Of a DNA stretch of 64,000 bases, positions 36,008 to 49,000 are shown piece after piece; position 1 is the stretch's first letter, and every line of letters starts with the position of its first letter. This DNA is from Pithys albifrons albifrons (lineage: Eukaryota > Chordata > Aves > Passeriformes > Thamnophilidae). Position numbers and translations under genes: made by a program. The DNA is taken from contig NC_092461.1 of the NCBI RefSeq assembly GCF_047495875.1, positions 47,993,101-48,057,100 on the forward strand, read 5' to 3'. A model generated the notes under the pieces. That model made no database searches and was not told the origin of the DNA. It saw nothing but the letters and a program-made list of their open reading frames with translations.

Positions 36008-39000
36008 CAGAGAAGTCATGTTTTATTTTGTTTCTCTGCTGGACCCTCAGCAATAGGCTAGGAGCTCAAATCCAGGCCTATAGTTATGTACTAATTTCTG
36101 GATCAGCTGTCTTCCCCATTTACTGATATAGCCAGTGCATAATAACTGCGTACCTCTGATATAGACATAGATGTTTTATGAGAAGCAGAAAGAATTTAAT
36201 GAAGAAGCAGCAAACAGTTTGCTAGCCTATTGGGGATCCTGCACAATCAAAGGTACCTTACAATTTACTATAAATGATACTATGATTTGTACAAAAGCCT
36301 TCATAGTGTCTTATCCTGGACAGATTCTTACTGCCGAAAAGACAAGAATATATACAGTGTTTAAAAATTGTGATCTGCCATGATCTTACCTAATTTTATC
36401 TTATTGGGAGTCTTCTGCATACATTTAAATAATGATCTTTTCAGAGTGCTCATGCAGCAAGAATGATTACAAGGTATTAAAATTCAGGTGTTATTCTTTT
36501 GAAAACCAATTTTTCTTTTCCTGTAAGTCTATGGTGTAATTCCATGTAAATTAATTTCACTCTGGAAAGTATTTTTTTCCACTTCAAGTATCTTTTAACT
36601 ACTTCTTTTTACACCCAACCTGCTGGCAAAAAAATTAGAAAGCAAACAAATGAGATGATTTGCAGTGAAGAGACGGGATGCCAAAAGAGCATAGTATATA
36701 ATTGGAAGAGCACAGGAGAATGTTTAAAATAAGTTCAAGAACAGTGATAAGGCTAAAGATGATGTTATCTGTTGGACAGAAGAAGCCATTAACATACACC
36801 AGAGTGTTTTCAATCACTTAATCAGAAAACCCTTTTCCTGAGCACTGTTTCTTGTCTGTGTGCCATGAACAAACATAAATATTTTGGATTTCCTGCATCC
36901 TTCACTCTGATAATGGGCTCTTAACTGTAAGCCCTTCCCACCTCAAAGAAAGAGCTAAAAACAAATGATAAAACATGAACCATAGTGATGATTTCTAAAC
37001 CAGAGGAGTTACAGAATTCAACTGCATATTCAAAATGGCTTTTGCACTACACTGTTAGTCCTACTTTAATATGAATGTAATTTAAAAATGAGACAAAAGG
37101 AGAAAAAGGCTATGGATGAGGATGAAACTCTTCTCAATGAGCTAAAGTGACTAAATTATCACTGACTGCAGTGGTATCTGTTCAGCGACACAGAAACAAA
37201 AGCTTAACTGTTCTATTTTTACAGCAAATACAAAATTTAATTTTCAGTGAAATCACATTTATTTTCATAGGAGTAAAATTAGAGAAAGACAGTCTTGTAG
37301 GTTTTTTATTCTTCTTCATAAACATTTTATGTGTGGGGGAAATGTTCAGGAACTCAGATATGTACTTATTCCAAAGAAGATCTGGATTATTTCTATAGCT
37401 GTACAACTTCATCAAAGCTTCATGCTCATATTCAGTCTTCTTTCTTACAGCTGAATGGCAGTCAAGTCTTTACAGCACTGAAAATCCAAATATTGCACCA
37501 GGAAAGGGCCAAACAGCATTCAGTCTGTAACAATCACAGTACATTATCAAAAACATTCCAAGATTGGCAACATCAGTATAACTTCAGGAGCTGTTTTCAG
37601 ATAATTCTGACACTGCTGATGCAATGTTTTCCTTGGTCCAAATGAGCTGTATCAGTCATTTGAATTATAATTAACTAGGAACGGCACAGTGGGTTTCAAC
37701 AAATAAATCAAAGTGGAATACTTGGGCATCAGGTGAAACTAACTTTAAGTAATCATTACATAGAAAAAAAACTAGATACATTTTAAAATGGTTCTGTACT
37801 CTTTAAATGACCAGGAGACAAATTTGTTTGTTATGTTACAACACGTAACAGAAAAAACATGCCACATAGTAGATTGATCACTAGTCAAGATTTCCCAGAA
37901 GTTATGTGACAATAAATAGTGCCAAATAGTCAGCTGGTGTAAACAGCAACTCTATACTGAACAATACCAACTTGTGTGTGGTGAGGATCTGGCTGTTGCA
38001 CTAGTTCAGTAACTTGAAAGTGGTAGCTTGCATGGCTTTGACAAACAGTTGTTTTAAATTCTGAATTAGACTACAAGAATATAAAAAATATATAAATATA
38101 TAAACAAAAAGGGTGTATTCTGGCACTGAACCAAAGTCATAGAAAATAATTTCTCAGTTCCATTAAAATATTTGGAAATATTATACCGTTGAATTAATGT
38201 GCAAAATCTGAATTTTCCCACATGGCATGTAGTAGTTGTACTTAGGTATAGGAGGCCATGAGTTATTTTTTTGCCTTTATGGGATCACACTTGTATTCCA
38301 AATAAAAACAAACAAAATCTTGCAGAACGCTGAATGCAGAGTGAGTTGATTCAGTGCTCTTGGAGTATACTCCCTTTGTGTCTTCAAGCCAACAACAGGA
38401 AAATGTATGTGAATTTTAGATTTATGACATTTTGCACTTGTTTTTCTTACAGGTGAGATCCGTTTTTTATAATAAAAAGGTGATTTTTTTTCCTGTGGAA
38501 ACTGCTAAGGAAATCTGATGGCTCATTAGAGACACTCTTGTCTCATCATAAACATTTCCTCTCATTACTGAGAAAACTGCCACTAATCAAATGTGTTTCT
38601 GAAGCACTACAAAAGGATCTGGCATTAAATTTCAAGATAATGGTTGTTAAGTGCAGCTTGTTTCATTCTTAGTCTTCATTTTAGTTTGCTATTTCTTTAT
38701 TCTTTTTCTGTACTCTGGAAAATGTGCAGCATTCTTTGTTACAGCATGTGGGACACAAATATGAATCAAATCTGTTTACATATGATTCTGATTTTTGGGG
38801 GTCGGAATTGCCTCTCAAACCATCAGACTAAATAACTGCTACAGAAACAAAATACAAAGTTGGTTTGGTTTTTTGTTCTAAAAAATGTTGGTTGAATCAC
38901 ATCAAAATCTCAAGACAATTCCAAGATGAACTGACTCTGAGAGTAAATGACCTCTTCATCTCAGTGATAAAGTTCCAGCCAAAATATTCTCTCGGTCTGA

Positions 39001-39079
39001 GACGTGATTCATTAGAAATATGTGCATGGTGTGGAGCTCTACTTTCTATCTGGCAGAGTCCAGCCTGCAGACTGATAAG

Positions 39080-39500
39080 AAGCAAATGCAAATGTCCTGA
39101 TAAGAACTGAATGCAAATATTTATGATATGATATTCCCTGGGAATTATGTGCAGATAAAACAAAGTGTATTATTTTCCTGCTTCTCTTTCAGGTTTGCCA
39201 AAATGCCCTTTTTCGCTTTCGGAATTTGCATTTCTTCAAAATTGATTCGGCTTGCGTATTATGTTAAGCTATTTGTTTGCTAAGGATGGTAATTAGTTAC
39301 TGTAATTACAGCAATGACAGTTGCTAAATTGTTTTTAAAGCATTACAGTGAGCCTGTGCCAGAAGATTGCAGTATTTTTTTGGATTTAAGCAGAGGCTGG
39401 AAAAACTCCCACTCTAAGGCCAGCATGGGATTTTCAACTACAAAGCTGCTTTTCCTGATTGAAATAGTTTTTTAAGAAATCATTAATTTGCATTGATTGT
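39080..39500. promoter_or_regulatory. Cluster of octamer and homeodomain sites, candidate enhancer
   Basis: Four exact octamers lie within 408 bases: ATGCAAAT at 39086-39093 and 39111-39118, and the reverse complement ATTTGCAT at 39224-39231 and 39486-39493. Two TAATTA cores stand 13 bases apart at 39290-39295 and 39303-39308. Octamers are bound by POU-family factors and TAATTA by homeodomain proteins. By base composition only a few octamers would be expected in the whole window, so four here is a clear local excess. The region has no recognised transposon and a mildly higher complexity. The assignment as an enhancer is inference. Confidence 0.35.
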
Positions 39501-42500
39501 AAGTACTAACTTTAAATTTTGGTTTATTCGCAGATCACAGAAATATTAGTGATAGTGGGCCCTGTGGGAAAGGAGATACAAGGGGGACTCCCATCGTAAA
39601 TAAAAGTGAAAGCTGATAGCAGAGGAAAAATGGTATAACTATTACTCTGAGCCTGTTAATTAAACTCTTTAGCTTAGTTTTTAGATAAATTAAAAACAAT
39701 TTAAAAATGCCTGATTGAAAGTCATTCCTGAACTTTTCTGAGGTGCTCAGAGCTAAGTAAAAAACTCAGAAACAACTATTTTTACCAAGTTCTCATTGTA
39801 TAGCACTTTCTGCATTAAGGCAGAGCAGAAAAAGGAAATGGACAGCTCTTCCAAATAAACTCACACAGTCACAAAGTCAAATAAAGGTTTTCTCCTTGGT
39901 GTCTTGACACTGTAGTGATTGCTTTTCCATTTTTAAAGACTAACACTGGACACTTGCATTCAGAGTACATCCAGGGTGAATATTTGGTGATAATCCCAGA
40001 AAGCTCTAAGTTTCATCCTTTCCTTCTTCCCCCCAGCATTTCCTCCAAAGGAGTTATTGTCACAGCAGGAAGAGTGTGCAGCTCAGCAGTGGAAAAGCCC
40101 CAGGCATCATAGCATGAGCTCTTCCTCTTCCAAGACATGTGGTCTTGGGAGATTAGCTGGTGTGTGTGTGGGAACCCTAAGGCTTTCACCCATCTCTTCA
40201 TTCTGTTCCTCCTTCCACTCCACCCCCGTATAATCTCATTCCCCACAGTTTATAGCAATAGACATAATCACTGCACTTTTCTTCCTTCAGAGAAAAGGCA
40301 GCCTCCTTTGAGGCTACAGTTCAGCTCTGTAACTAGGAAGAAGAACACCTGTAACCCACATGCTATCGCTTTCATCCCTCGCTTGGATGCCAATTCACCC
40401 AAAGTCCTGATGCTTGAAGTGCTGGGATTAATTTTAAGATTCTTCTCAGCCCCAAACCAAACTTTCTTGGTTATTCCTCACCATACCTTGACTGCTTTTC
40501 TCACCCATCCCCTTTTGCTTGCCCACCAGCTGCAGGTGGCCAGACAGCAGCCCCCAGAAGCAGCACACAACACTACATTTGTATGTGTGGAGTGGGCATT
40601 TCTGCCAAGCCTGCTGCCACTGTGTTTAAATAGACAGCACAGAATAAAAACAAAGTTTACTTCATGGTTTGCAGGCCTCTCTTTTCATTTTGACATAGAG
40701 TCAGTCTTTCAAAGATGCATTGTCCTTTACAGTATCATTTATCTAGCTTCAGTTATTAGGCATGTCCAGATGATTAACTAAATATCTAGTTCTTGACCCA
40801 GAACACCTGCTTGAATCAGCTATTGTCCTCATGCTTATGCAAAATTCCATTATTCCAATTATATAGATGTCTTACATTTATTTGGGGAAAAAAAATCTGT
40901 TCTGTATTGTCTTCATGAAGTAGCTAAATATCCAGAGAAATGCAAGTCTCATGATACTACCAGTTCATTCAACACAGAGGAATCTTGCAGTTTCTAATCA
41001 TGAGGGAATAACATGCTAACAGCTCATGAGAAACACATGGTGTGACATTCTGAGGTCACTTTTCTATCCTGTATATAAACTTACAATAGTGGATTTTGAC
41101 TGAGCAGTATTGGATCAAAGAACAACTTCAGGAAACATAAGTTAAGATTCAAATATCAGCTAAGTGATTGCTTAGCTACAGAAAGAAAAACATCTCTCCT
41201 GAAGTGAGAGAGTTTTCTTGTCCTGAGTTTCAAAGGCTTATTCTTTACAAAGTTTATTAGCTTATATTTGGATTATACTCTTCACTTTGAAACTCCTACA
41301 AAGGATTTACTTCCAAGGCCCTACACTAGCTACATAGACAGTATATCAGGATATAACAGCCCCATCTGCCAGTAAGCAGTTTTGTATATAATTTATACTT
41401 GTATTTGGATATTAGTGTTTTAAGGGAAGGATGAGAAATATCTTTAAGCATTAATTTGGATCAAACTTTATAAGGCATTTTCATTTTAAAACAGAAAATA
41501 AGTTGATAGTGTAAGCATGTATGGCATGTCGTAGACTATCCTCAGAATCTCTCTTAAAGGAGTTATGAGGAATATAAAAACTGTAATTACTCATTAGGCT
41601 TTGCAACAACTCATAGGTACTGATAATTCATTGATTAGCACATCTGGTAAACACTTAGTACCATTTATTGACCATTTATAAATCAGTATGTAAAGTCTAA
41701 TCAAGTGCATGAAACCTGTTCAGACATTGTCATAATTCTTACAGAAAGTGAGTTGCTACCTACTTTGGGTTTCTGAGAATAATGCAATACCAGAATATAT
41801 TTATATTTAGCTTACATAATAAAACTATAAATATATTTGATTACTGTAAGGGTAAGCATGACTGTAAAATCACGTTCTACCTTTGTAATGACTTCTTTTT
41901 GTTTCATGTATATACATATACAATGCTATCATTTGCATTATGCATGCAGAGCCTTTAACTGTACTACTTGTGAGTTTAGCAGATATCATACAGCTAGATG
42001 CATAGTGAGATGCATGTGAAAATATGCAAAGCACAGAACAGTGATATACATATTTGCATAAACACACAAAACATCGCAATCTACTTCTTGAAATCAGGAC
42101 CAAGGCTGTGGAAACAGGCATTGGTCCAACTCAGAGGTTAGCACAGCAGGTTATAAAGCACATAGGAAGAGTATATATTGCCAGCTTAATTTTAGAGTAA
42201 AATCAACTTGCAAAACACTGGGGTAGCAGTCTGGTGTCTGTTTTATTTGTTCTTGGGTTACAGGAGAGCAACTGCATCAGGGGAGAGTCTTGGAGGAAGG
42301 GGAACACTGCACTGTTTCAGTAGCTGAGAGGCTCTCAGAGAAACTATTTCTGAAATCCAGCCTGAGTGGGAATGAAAGCACAGGGACTGACAGAGAGTAT
42401 TTGGGAACCTCAGGAAGGAACACTGCGAAGAGCAGGGGAGTAATGCACAGCTAGCAGTTTGAGGTAATGGACAAAAGAAAGCTTGAGGACAAAAGAGGAG

Positions 42501-42782
42501 TGTGCAGAACTCATGTCATCCAGATGACAGTTTTTGAGTGGCCTGAACCAAGCAGGGAAACCAAGACAGACCTGAGAGAATTCAGATGGTTGTACCAAAG
42601 AGCTTTGTTCCCTGCGTGTGACTTTTCTGCACTTTGACCTAATTATTTATTGTCTAAGAGTTTATTAATTACCTTGATTTAGATTACAATAAAACCTGAC
42701 ATTTTGAATTTAATCTCATTGTTTTGCATGTAGGTTGTTACTTGCAGTGAATAAAATGTAGGCAGATGCCTCTCCCACTGTT
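39501..42782. other. No recognised gene; one long unassigned open frame
   Basis: Apart from the 214-codon frame at 40137-40781, listed separately, nothing is recognised. Segment 42240-42600 is GC-richer and purine-rich on the plus strand but I cannot classify it. Confidence 0.45.
40137..40781 (+). CDS. Unrecognised 214-codon open frame, probably fortuitous
   Basis: This is the longest open frame in the window that is neither a transposon nor a simple repeat, starting at a true ATG with G at position -3. I recognise no domain, signal peptide or membrane segment pattern. The residues are rich in F, L, P, H and S, which follows from a pyrimidine-rich plus strand (for example CTTCATTCTGTTCCTCCTTC near 40197), a composition that suppresses stop codons. 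A good 3' splice site (TTTCTTCCTTCAG, ending 40290) lies inside it, which would be odd for a single-exon gene. No promoter or poly(A) context stands out, though AATAAA occurs at about 40642. Most likely not a gene; the low stop density by chance is the simplest reading. Confidence 0.12.
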   Translation: MWSWEISWCVCGNPKAFTHLFILFLLPLHPRIISFPTVYSNRHNHCTFLPSEKRQPPLRLQFSSVTRKKNTCNPHAIAFIPRLDANSPKVLMLEVLGLILRFFSAPNQTFLVIPHHTLTAFLTHPLLLAHQLQVARQQPPEAAHNTTFVCVEWAFLPSLLPLCLNRQHRIKTKFTSWFAGLSFHFDIESVFQRCIVLYSIIYLASVIRHVQMIN

Positions 42783-42850
42783 TCTTGGTTTTTTTGTTTT
42801 GTCTTCTTTGGTGTGTTTTGGTTTGGTGGCATGTTTGGGGTTTTTTTCCC
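42783..42850. repeat. T/G-rich tract, left arm of an inverted pair
   Basis: About 68 bases nearly free of A and C on the plus strand, containing TGTTTTGGTTTGG and GTTTGGGGTTTTTTT. It is the reverse-complement type of the A/C tract 120 bases downstream. Confidence 0.8.
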
Positions 42851-42970
42851 CTAAAAGCCTCATCTCTTGGAAGCAAGAAATAACAGAAATACATTCATTA
42901 AAAGCATGTTCCCAGACCATGCAGAGTCTAGGAAAATCTTGAAATTCACCCAGATGAAACGAAAAAGCTC

Positions 42971-43047
42971 AGAAAAAAAAAAGCAAAACAAAAAAACCCC
43001 AAACCAAAACAACAAAAACCCAAAAAACCCCCAACCAAACAAAAAAA
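42971..43047. repeat. A/C-rich tract, right arm of an inverted pair
   Basis: About 77 bases nearly free of G and T, with ACCCCAAACCAAAACAAC and AACCCCCAACCAAAC. Its complement contains the same 12-14-base words as the upstream T/G tract, so a transcript of either strand could fold into a hairpin with a loop of about 120 bases. Confidence 0.8.
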
Positions 43048-46000
43048 TTACAGTGAAGGGGAAAAAGCCCTAAACTCTATCCTGTTTTAAATCTTCTTAC
43101 TTTAAAATTAGTCTCAGGCTTTTTGCAAACTTGCTAATGCTTTAACTGTTTTACACTGTGCTGTCTAGGGACTGTGAATACAGATCACAATACCATGCAA
43201 AGAAATTTACACTCCCTGAATAATAAAGCAAATGATTAAATAGATTTCTCTGATGTGATGCATTGTTTAAGGTGCTGTCTTCCTGTGTGCATCCTGGCAA
43301 ATGACAGGGATTAAAATCCCACGCAGCATTTAATTAACACCATTGCTCTGGCTACAATAAAAGTTGAACAGATAGATACGATGCTTAGAAATGGGTGTTT
43401 GTTTTCTAGCTTGAAATACATGGAAAGGATTAAGTTAATAAATTATAGCAAACCTATCACTTAAGGCCAATGAACCCTGGTTATCCTAACAACTGTTGAT
43501 TTTATTCTAAATCAAAGGTATAAAAAATATATCAACACTTAAGTGCAAATTTCTGTGTTTTTATTATATTCTAATATGATAAAATAGAGATGCATTGACT
43601 CTGCCTAGGTATTTGGAGTTATCTATGCTTTTGCTAATAGTGCTTCTTCTAGCATTTCCGTCACTGCCTTGCACAGGTTTGCTGGAACTGATGATCTATC
43701 AGGGAGAACTGGAAAAAAAAAAGAGTTATGAAGTGTGGGTCATTATCAGGGAACAACCTGTCGTCAGCCCCATGGTGAGCCAGTGACTAGATGCAGCTGT
43801 GATGGGAACAGGGTAGGGAGCAGACTGTAGAGACACCACAGGATCATTTCCCCAACTAGTGCAGGTCACACTGATGGGATCTAATGGGGAAGAAGGAAGA
43901 CAGGTCCCTTTGCACTTTTCCCTGCACCCCAAGTAAATCCACCACTGACCCTGTTACAAGTCAGAGCATTGTTGCATTACTGCCTGAGGAGCTGTGTAAG
44001 TCCTCAACTATTAAAATCCATCCTGTATGTTGTTTGCTGTTCAGCCTTCTGTACCAAATTTCAACTACACATAATCTGGCAGGAATTTTCCACCTGAAGT
44101 CTTTTTTTTTCATATTCAGAGAGTCTTCAAAATGATCACTTTACATGTTTTTCTCCCATATATCATAAGGTTGAGCTCAGTTTTAATGTGTGATTGTACT
44201 GCCACAACATCATGTGACATGGAACAAGTATGCTGCAATGGAAGACACTAAGAGAGAACAGCTACAGCCTCCTAACTTAAGAAATTCTTAGTATCTCTAT
44301 TTTATGATTAATGCTTTGCAGTAGTATGTTGAATTTGATGAGTTCTCATCAATACACAAAAAGAATTTCAGTAGACTATAACAGGCTGTTAGGACATATG
44401 GATCTGCCAGATTCAGTGACTGGCACAACACTGCCTTGGACTACCTTGGCCACATGGAGACCTTTCAGGTTCCCTGACAGCTGACCACAACTTGGAACTG
44501 CCTATATCCTATGCTTCTGATTAAGCTTGGATCTCTCACAGCCAGAAGAGTGGAAGCTCTGTGGTATTCAGTTTGAATTGTGACTTTCTAGACTTCTTCC
44601 AGCTGTGAGACAAGGGACTTCCTCAAGTCAGGGGTCTTCCTCAGAATGATGCGGGTATTTTAAACAAGTCAGGTTTCCCCTTTTAAATCCTATTAGTGAG
44701 AGACAGCTTCTGTGTCCTTGACTGGGGACAGTGTGATGAGTTCCTAGGAACTGGCTTCTTCACTTTTTTCCTCGAAAAATGTAATAAAACATAACATCTT
44801 ATAAAAAAGCATGAGTGGCCATTTTCTAAACACATAATAGATCTCTGCTTTAGATAAACTAAGTCACTCTTTAGGGTCTATTAACCAAATTCCCCTTAAC
44901 TATAAGGGAAGCTTAGGCATTTAAGGGCCCATTCAGGCATCTGCCTGTAAAATCTGGAATTTAGACGTCTTAACACAGAACTGACATTCCTAAGTATATC
45001 ACCATTGCGTAGATATTTACCACCAGTTGCCCTTCATGCAACACTTATTTCAAATCACATAAAGGGGAATTGACAATGCAACCCACACTTCAGAGCTGCA
45101 CCTCACCCCTCGATAGAAAAGAAACTGTCCAACTTTCCTATTTGAAAGATTTTCAGTAGGTAGCATAAGAAAATTTGCAGTTTAATAGAGTCACTTACTA
45201 ATTAATTGTTTAAAGAAAATTTTTGATAGATTATTTTAATGGTTATGAACAGGTATAAGGAATGTACAGGTATTTTACCTTACATCTGTAACCTTAGGAG
45301 TGTTAACTGCATACTGCTCATTGTCTTAATGCATCATGAAGATGGCTCTGTTGTGTTCTATTAAGAGGATGACTGTGTTCTAACCACAAGTCCCAAAATA
45401 GTCTCAAACTCCATCAAAAGATATTCATTCAGTCCAGGTGCACTTTTTTACCAATAAAGTTTTGATGGTAGATGATAGATGGTAAATATAAATTAGCTCT
45501 ACTGGATCAAAGACCAGCTGTAATGATGGGGAGAGAAGAATGGCTGCATTCATCGTATCATAACACGGAGAGAGACATGAAATGGTACAAGTTACAGTGA
45601 GCTGAGTATAAGTGAAGAGGAGAAAAAGGAAAGAAAAACTGAGATACAGAAGAGAGATTCTGAACTATCATGCACAATCAGTATCCATATCTTGAAAAAA
45701 ATTATTATAGAAATGTGAAAAAGCTTTTATTTTCCAAAAGAACTCTGCAGATTGTTTAAGAAAATTTCATTTTTTTTTGTGTTAAAGCCTCTAAAAATAT
45801 TGTGAAAAGTTTGCTTTGGTTTTCAATTTTTGCATGTTTTAATATTAGCATTAACTTTTTTTCAAAATATAAAATCAAAACAGAAGCTATCAATAAAATT
45901 AAAAGTTTTGCTAAGACAGATATCTGCTTATAGATGAAAATAAATATATTATACAATAAGAAAAACACGTAGACTATGGAAATTTAAGCATTCTGGATTT

Positions 46001-49000
46001 TTCCATTTTGAAACTGTTTTGATTTGTGAGATCCTATATTAAAGGGGAAAAAAAATCAAATTGCTAGTTCCCTAATCTGAAAATTATTTAGCACAGCTAA
46101 ACAATCCCTTTCCCACAAAGCTCAAGATGCAGTTGAAAACAGAACATGAATTGTTTCCTGCTCTTCTCACAGTCTTCATTCATCTCTGGTCAGTAATTCC
46201 CTTTTTGCAACAATTTTTCCTTTTGGACAAAAGCTTCACTCCCTCCTCAAGTGCTTAATGACTCAAATTTGTTGTTCAGAACTATCATCATTAAGATCCA
46301 ACCTTTAAGATTCTTTAAGCCCATGGCCTTAGGCCTCAGAACTTGAATATTGGGGATGTAAAGGGGAATCAAAATTTCTCAAGGCCAATTCTTGGCCACT
46401 TGGTGGATCCCAAAGGCTGAAAAGAACATAATGTTTTTCTCTAACGCTAAGAACCATGCTCAGCAAAAGTCATTTTGCATGGTTGGGACTTGCTTATGTT
46501 TGCACACTTTAGTCACAAAAAATGCGCCGAAGGTAACGTATCCTAAATGTAGTAGATATCTTGATATCACTGATTAATGCAGAAAGTCAGTCCCCCCTTT
46601 CTTCCTTTTCTGCACACCTGACTGTTGCCAGGGTTCATATGTTGACTGAGGCATAACTTCTGTTTATGTATCACTTATTGAAGTAAGGTCCTGGCTTAAC
46701 CTAAAATTAGAGCAAATAATTAAAATAGCAATAATAGTCATGATACTGGTAATAACAGCACATCAGGCTCACCTGACAGCTACATTTTAGCACACTCTGT
46801 GGTATTTCAATTGATATTTCAAATGCTCTTTGAAGAATTTGAAAGCTCCACTGGTTTTATGCCATGTTTCTTTGGCCTTTCTTTAAGATCTATGCTGAAT
46901 AAGGACACAATCAATCTAAAATGAATAGATAATTCATTTTCACACTTATGCAAAACAGTTTAACTTCAACACACAGTAAAGTCCTTGACGGTTTTACTTG
47001 TAGATTTCTTTGTGATTATGTCTTCATTATGAAGAAGCTCTGCTGATTGTTCTACCTGTACCAAACAGACAGGCTCCACTCAGGACCTTCACTCTGTAAG
47101 CTACCTCTTTTGCCATCCAATAACAATTTATATATATTAAACAAACCAGAAATATTTGACTTGCCTTAATAGTAGCAAGTGTTGAAAAAAGACAAAACAG
47201 ATTTCTTCATTAGAAACCTCCCTTTTTAAAGGAGAGAATTAGTTTAGAGGTTAACTCTGCTTCTGATTACCTCGTAAGGAAATAAATGTATTCATTCTTC
47301 AGATGAACTATTCAAGCCTATCTAGGAACAGTGCAGCCCTGTGTTCATTGGACAATATGCTTATGGGCTGTCTGTGTTTCCCAGGTTTATGAGAGATTTC
47401 TACCATGCAACAGATATAAGACTTGAGTTTCCTTAGAACTTATAGGGGAAATTTTGCTGCATATCAAGTATTTTGTTATATTGAGGTGGTTACTGCAGTA
47501 TGGCTCAAGTACTGAAATATGAAGAGGGTTTCTTAAAAGCTATAAATAATTTTCCAGTACCTAAAATATTAGACATAATTTAACACAGCAGAGATAAACT
47601 TTGTCTGTATAAACCCATGCAAACTATTTTCCCTATCAAGTGTTTTTGATCAAAGTTAAATCAGCAACATCATTTCTATGGGTGCAGACTTAGGCTCTAA
47701 CACAAACAAAAGAGTAATAGAATGCTGAGGCTTCATGTGGCTTGTTGTGTTCCACATATCTTAGAAGATGATTTCAGTTGTTCGTGTCCTTTCTCATGAA
47801 ATGAATCAAGCTGTACCTACCTGGTGATTTTTCACTTCTTTTAACCATTGCGTTTGACAACACTGATGGAACTGCCTCCTTTGAAAATAAATGTTCAAAG
47901 CTGCCCTGGCACGTGATGGTTCCTATCACTGTTATGGCCATGATGGTCTAAAACTGTATATGAAACAAGATTTGTGAATGACTTGAAGAGAGACTGTACA
48001 CCTGAAAGTATGCCTGTTTTTCTTTCTACTTATCACTTTTTCTTAAAAGTGTTGTCTCTCATGGGCTGTAATGCATTTATATATGCACATGGACATTGAT
48101 TCTATTCTCTGTTGTCATTTTTTCAGGAACTCTATTTTCCAACCAACTCTCATACTGATATGTCTTCATCTAGTTGTCTCTTTCACAGATTTTCCCATGA
48201 CTGTGAATGAAAAAAGGTAGATTTTTTTCTTCTGTGTTTGGCAATGCTTTGCTTATATGGAAGCATCTTGATGCTCCAGACAACTGGATGAAATTTAGAG
48301 CCATTTTAGAGCAATCCTCAATTGTGTTGTCAGGGCTCCCGTAGAAGCCAGGGAATGAATGTTGGCAAAGAATTTTCCTCTGCTCCTTGTCTATACGGGA
48401 CTTCAATTCACCACCTAGTTATGTACTTAAGTATATTCTAATCAACAAAAAACCCTTACATTTTTGTCTCAGAAAATACTAAATAAAGTCCATATAAGTG
48501 AGAGATTTAATTTTCACCTAATGCCTGATTTAAGAAGCCTCAATAAACAACTGATCCTAAAAATCTGATGACCAGTTTAGAACTGATCAAATAAATATTT
48601 CAAAGGTTATGATTTCTCTTCAGAACTCTTTCCTTGGATAAAAGAAGTAGTTCAACAGAAGGAAACCTACCTATATTTCTTACTTTCTTACCCTTTGCCA
48701 ACATTTGCACAGTTGGCTTACCAAGCTACTCTCTTTCTATTGAAGTGAAATACACAGCTTGGGAAACACATGCAATTCTCTTTTTTTCTGAAAAAAACAT
48801 CATTCTGTTGGTTAATAGTAATCAGTAGTCATTGAAGTGTTTACTAGATGGCTAAGCAATGAGACTTACTAATAGCTCTTCCTTCAGAAAGGGTTATCAG
48901 CCTCTGCTTCACTTTCATGTTTTGTGTCTTTTATCTGAAAAGCACTTTTTAGGCCTACAATTCATGACAAACATAATGAAGGTCCATGCAGATTTCAGAT

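Larger units (their letters stand above)
28673..39079. other. Long gene-free stretch with two pyrimidine tracts and a T/G tract
   Basis: About 10.4 kb without a recognised gene. It holds short pyrimidine tracts (29173-29222 and 35937-36007), a T/G-rich tract (30826-30857), a possible non-coding exon at 33638-33879 within a GC-richer segment (about 33440-34075), and otherwise AT-rich sequence. No CR1 copy was recognised here. Confidence 0.5.

Noticed and set aside
36171..36383. 70-codon frame with an ordinary-looking composition
   Set aside because: No recognised domain, no convincing splice or promoter context, length expected by chance.
38090..38105. AT-rich run resembling an origin or matrix attachment site
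   Set aside because: Only a short TATATAAATATATAAA run; common in AT-rich DNA and not informative.
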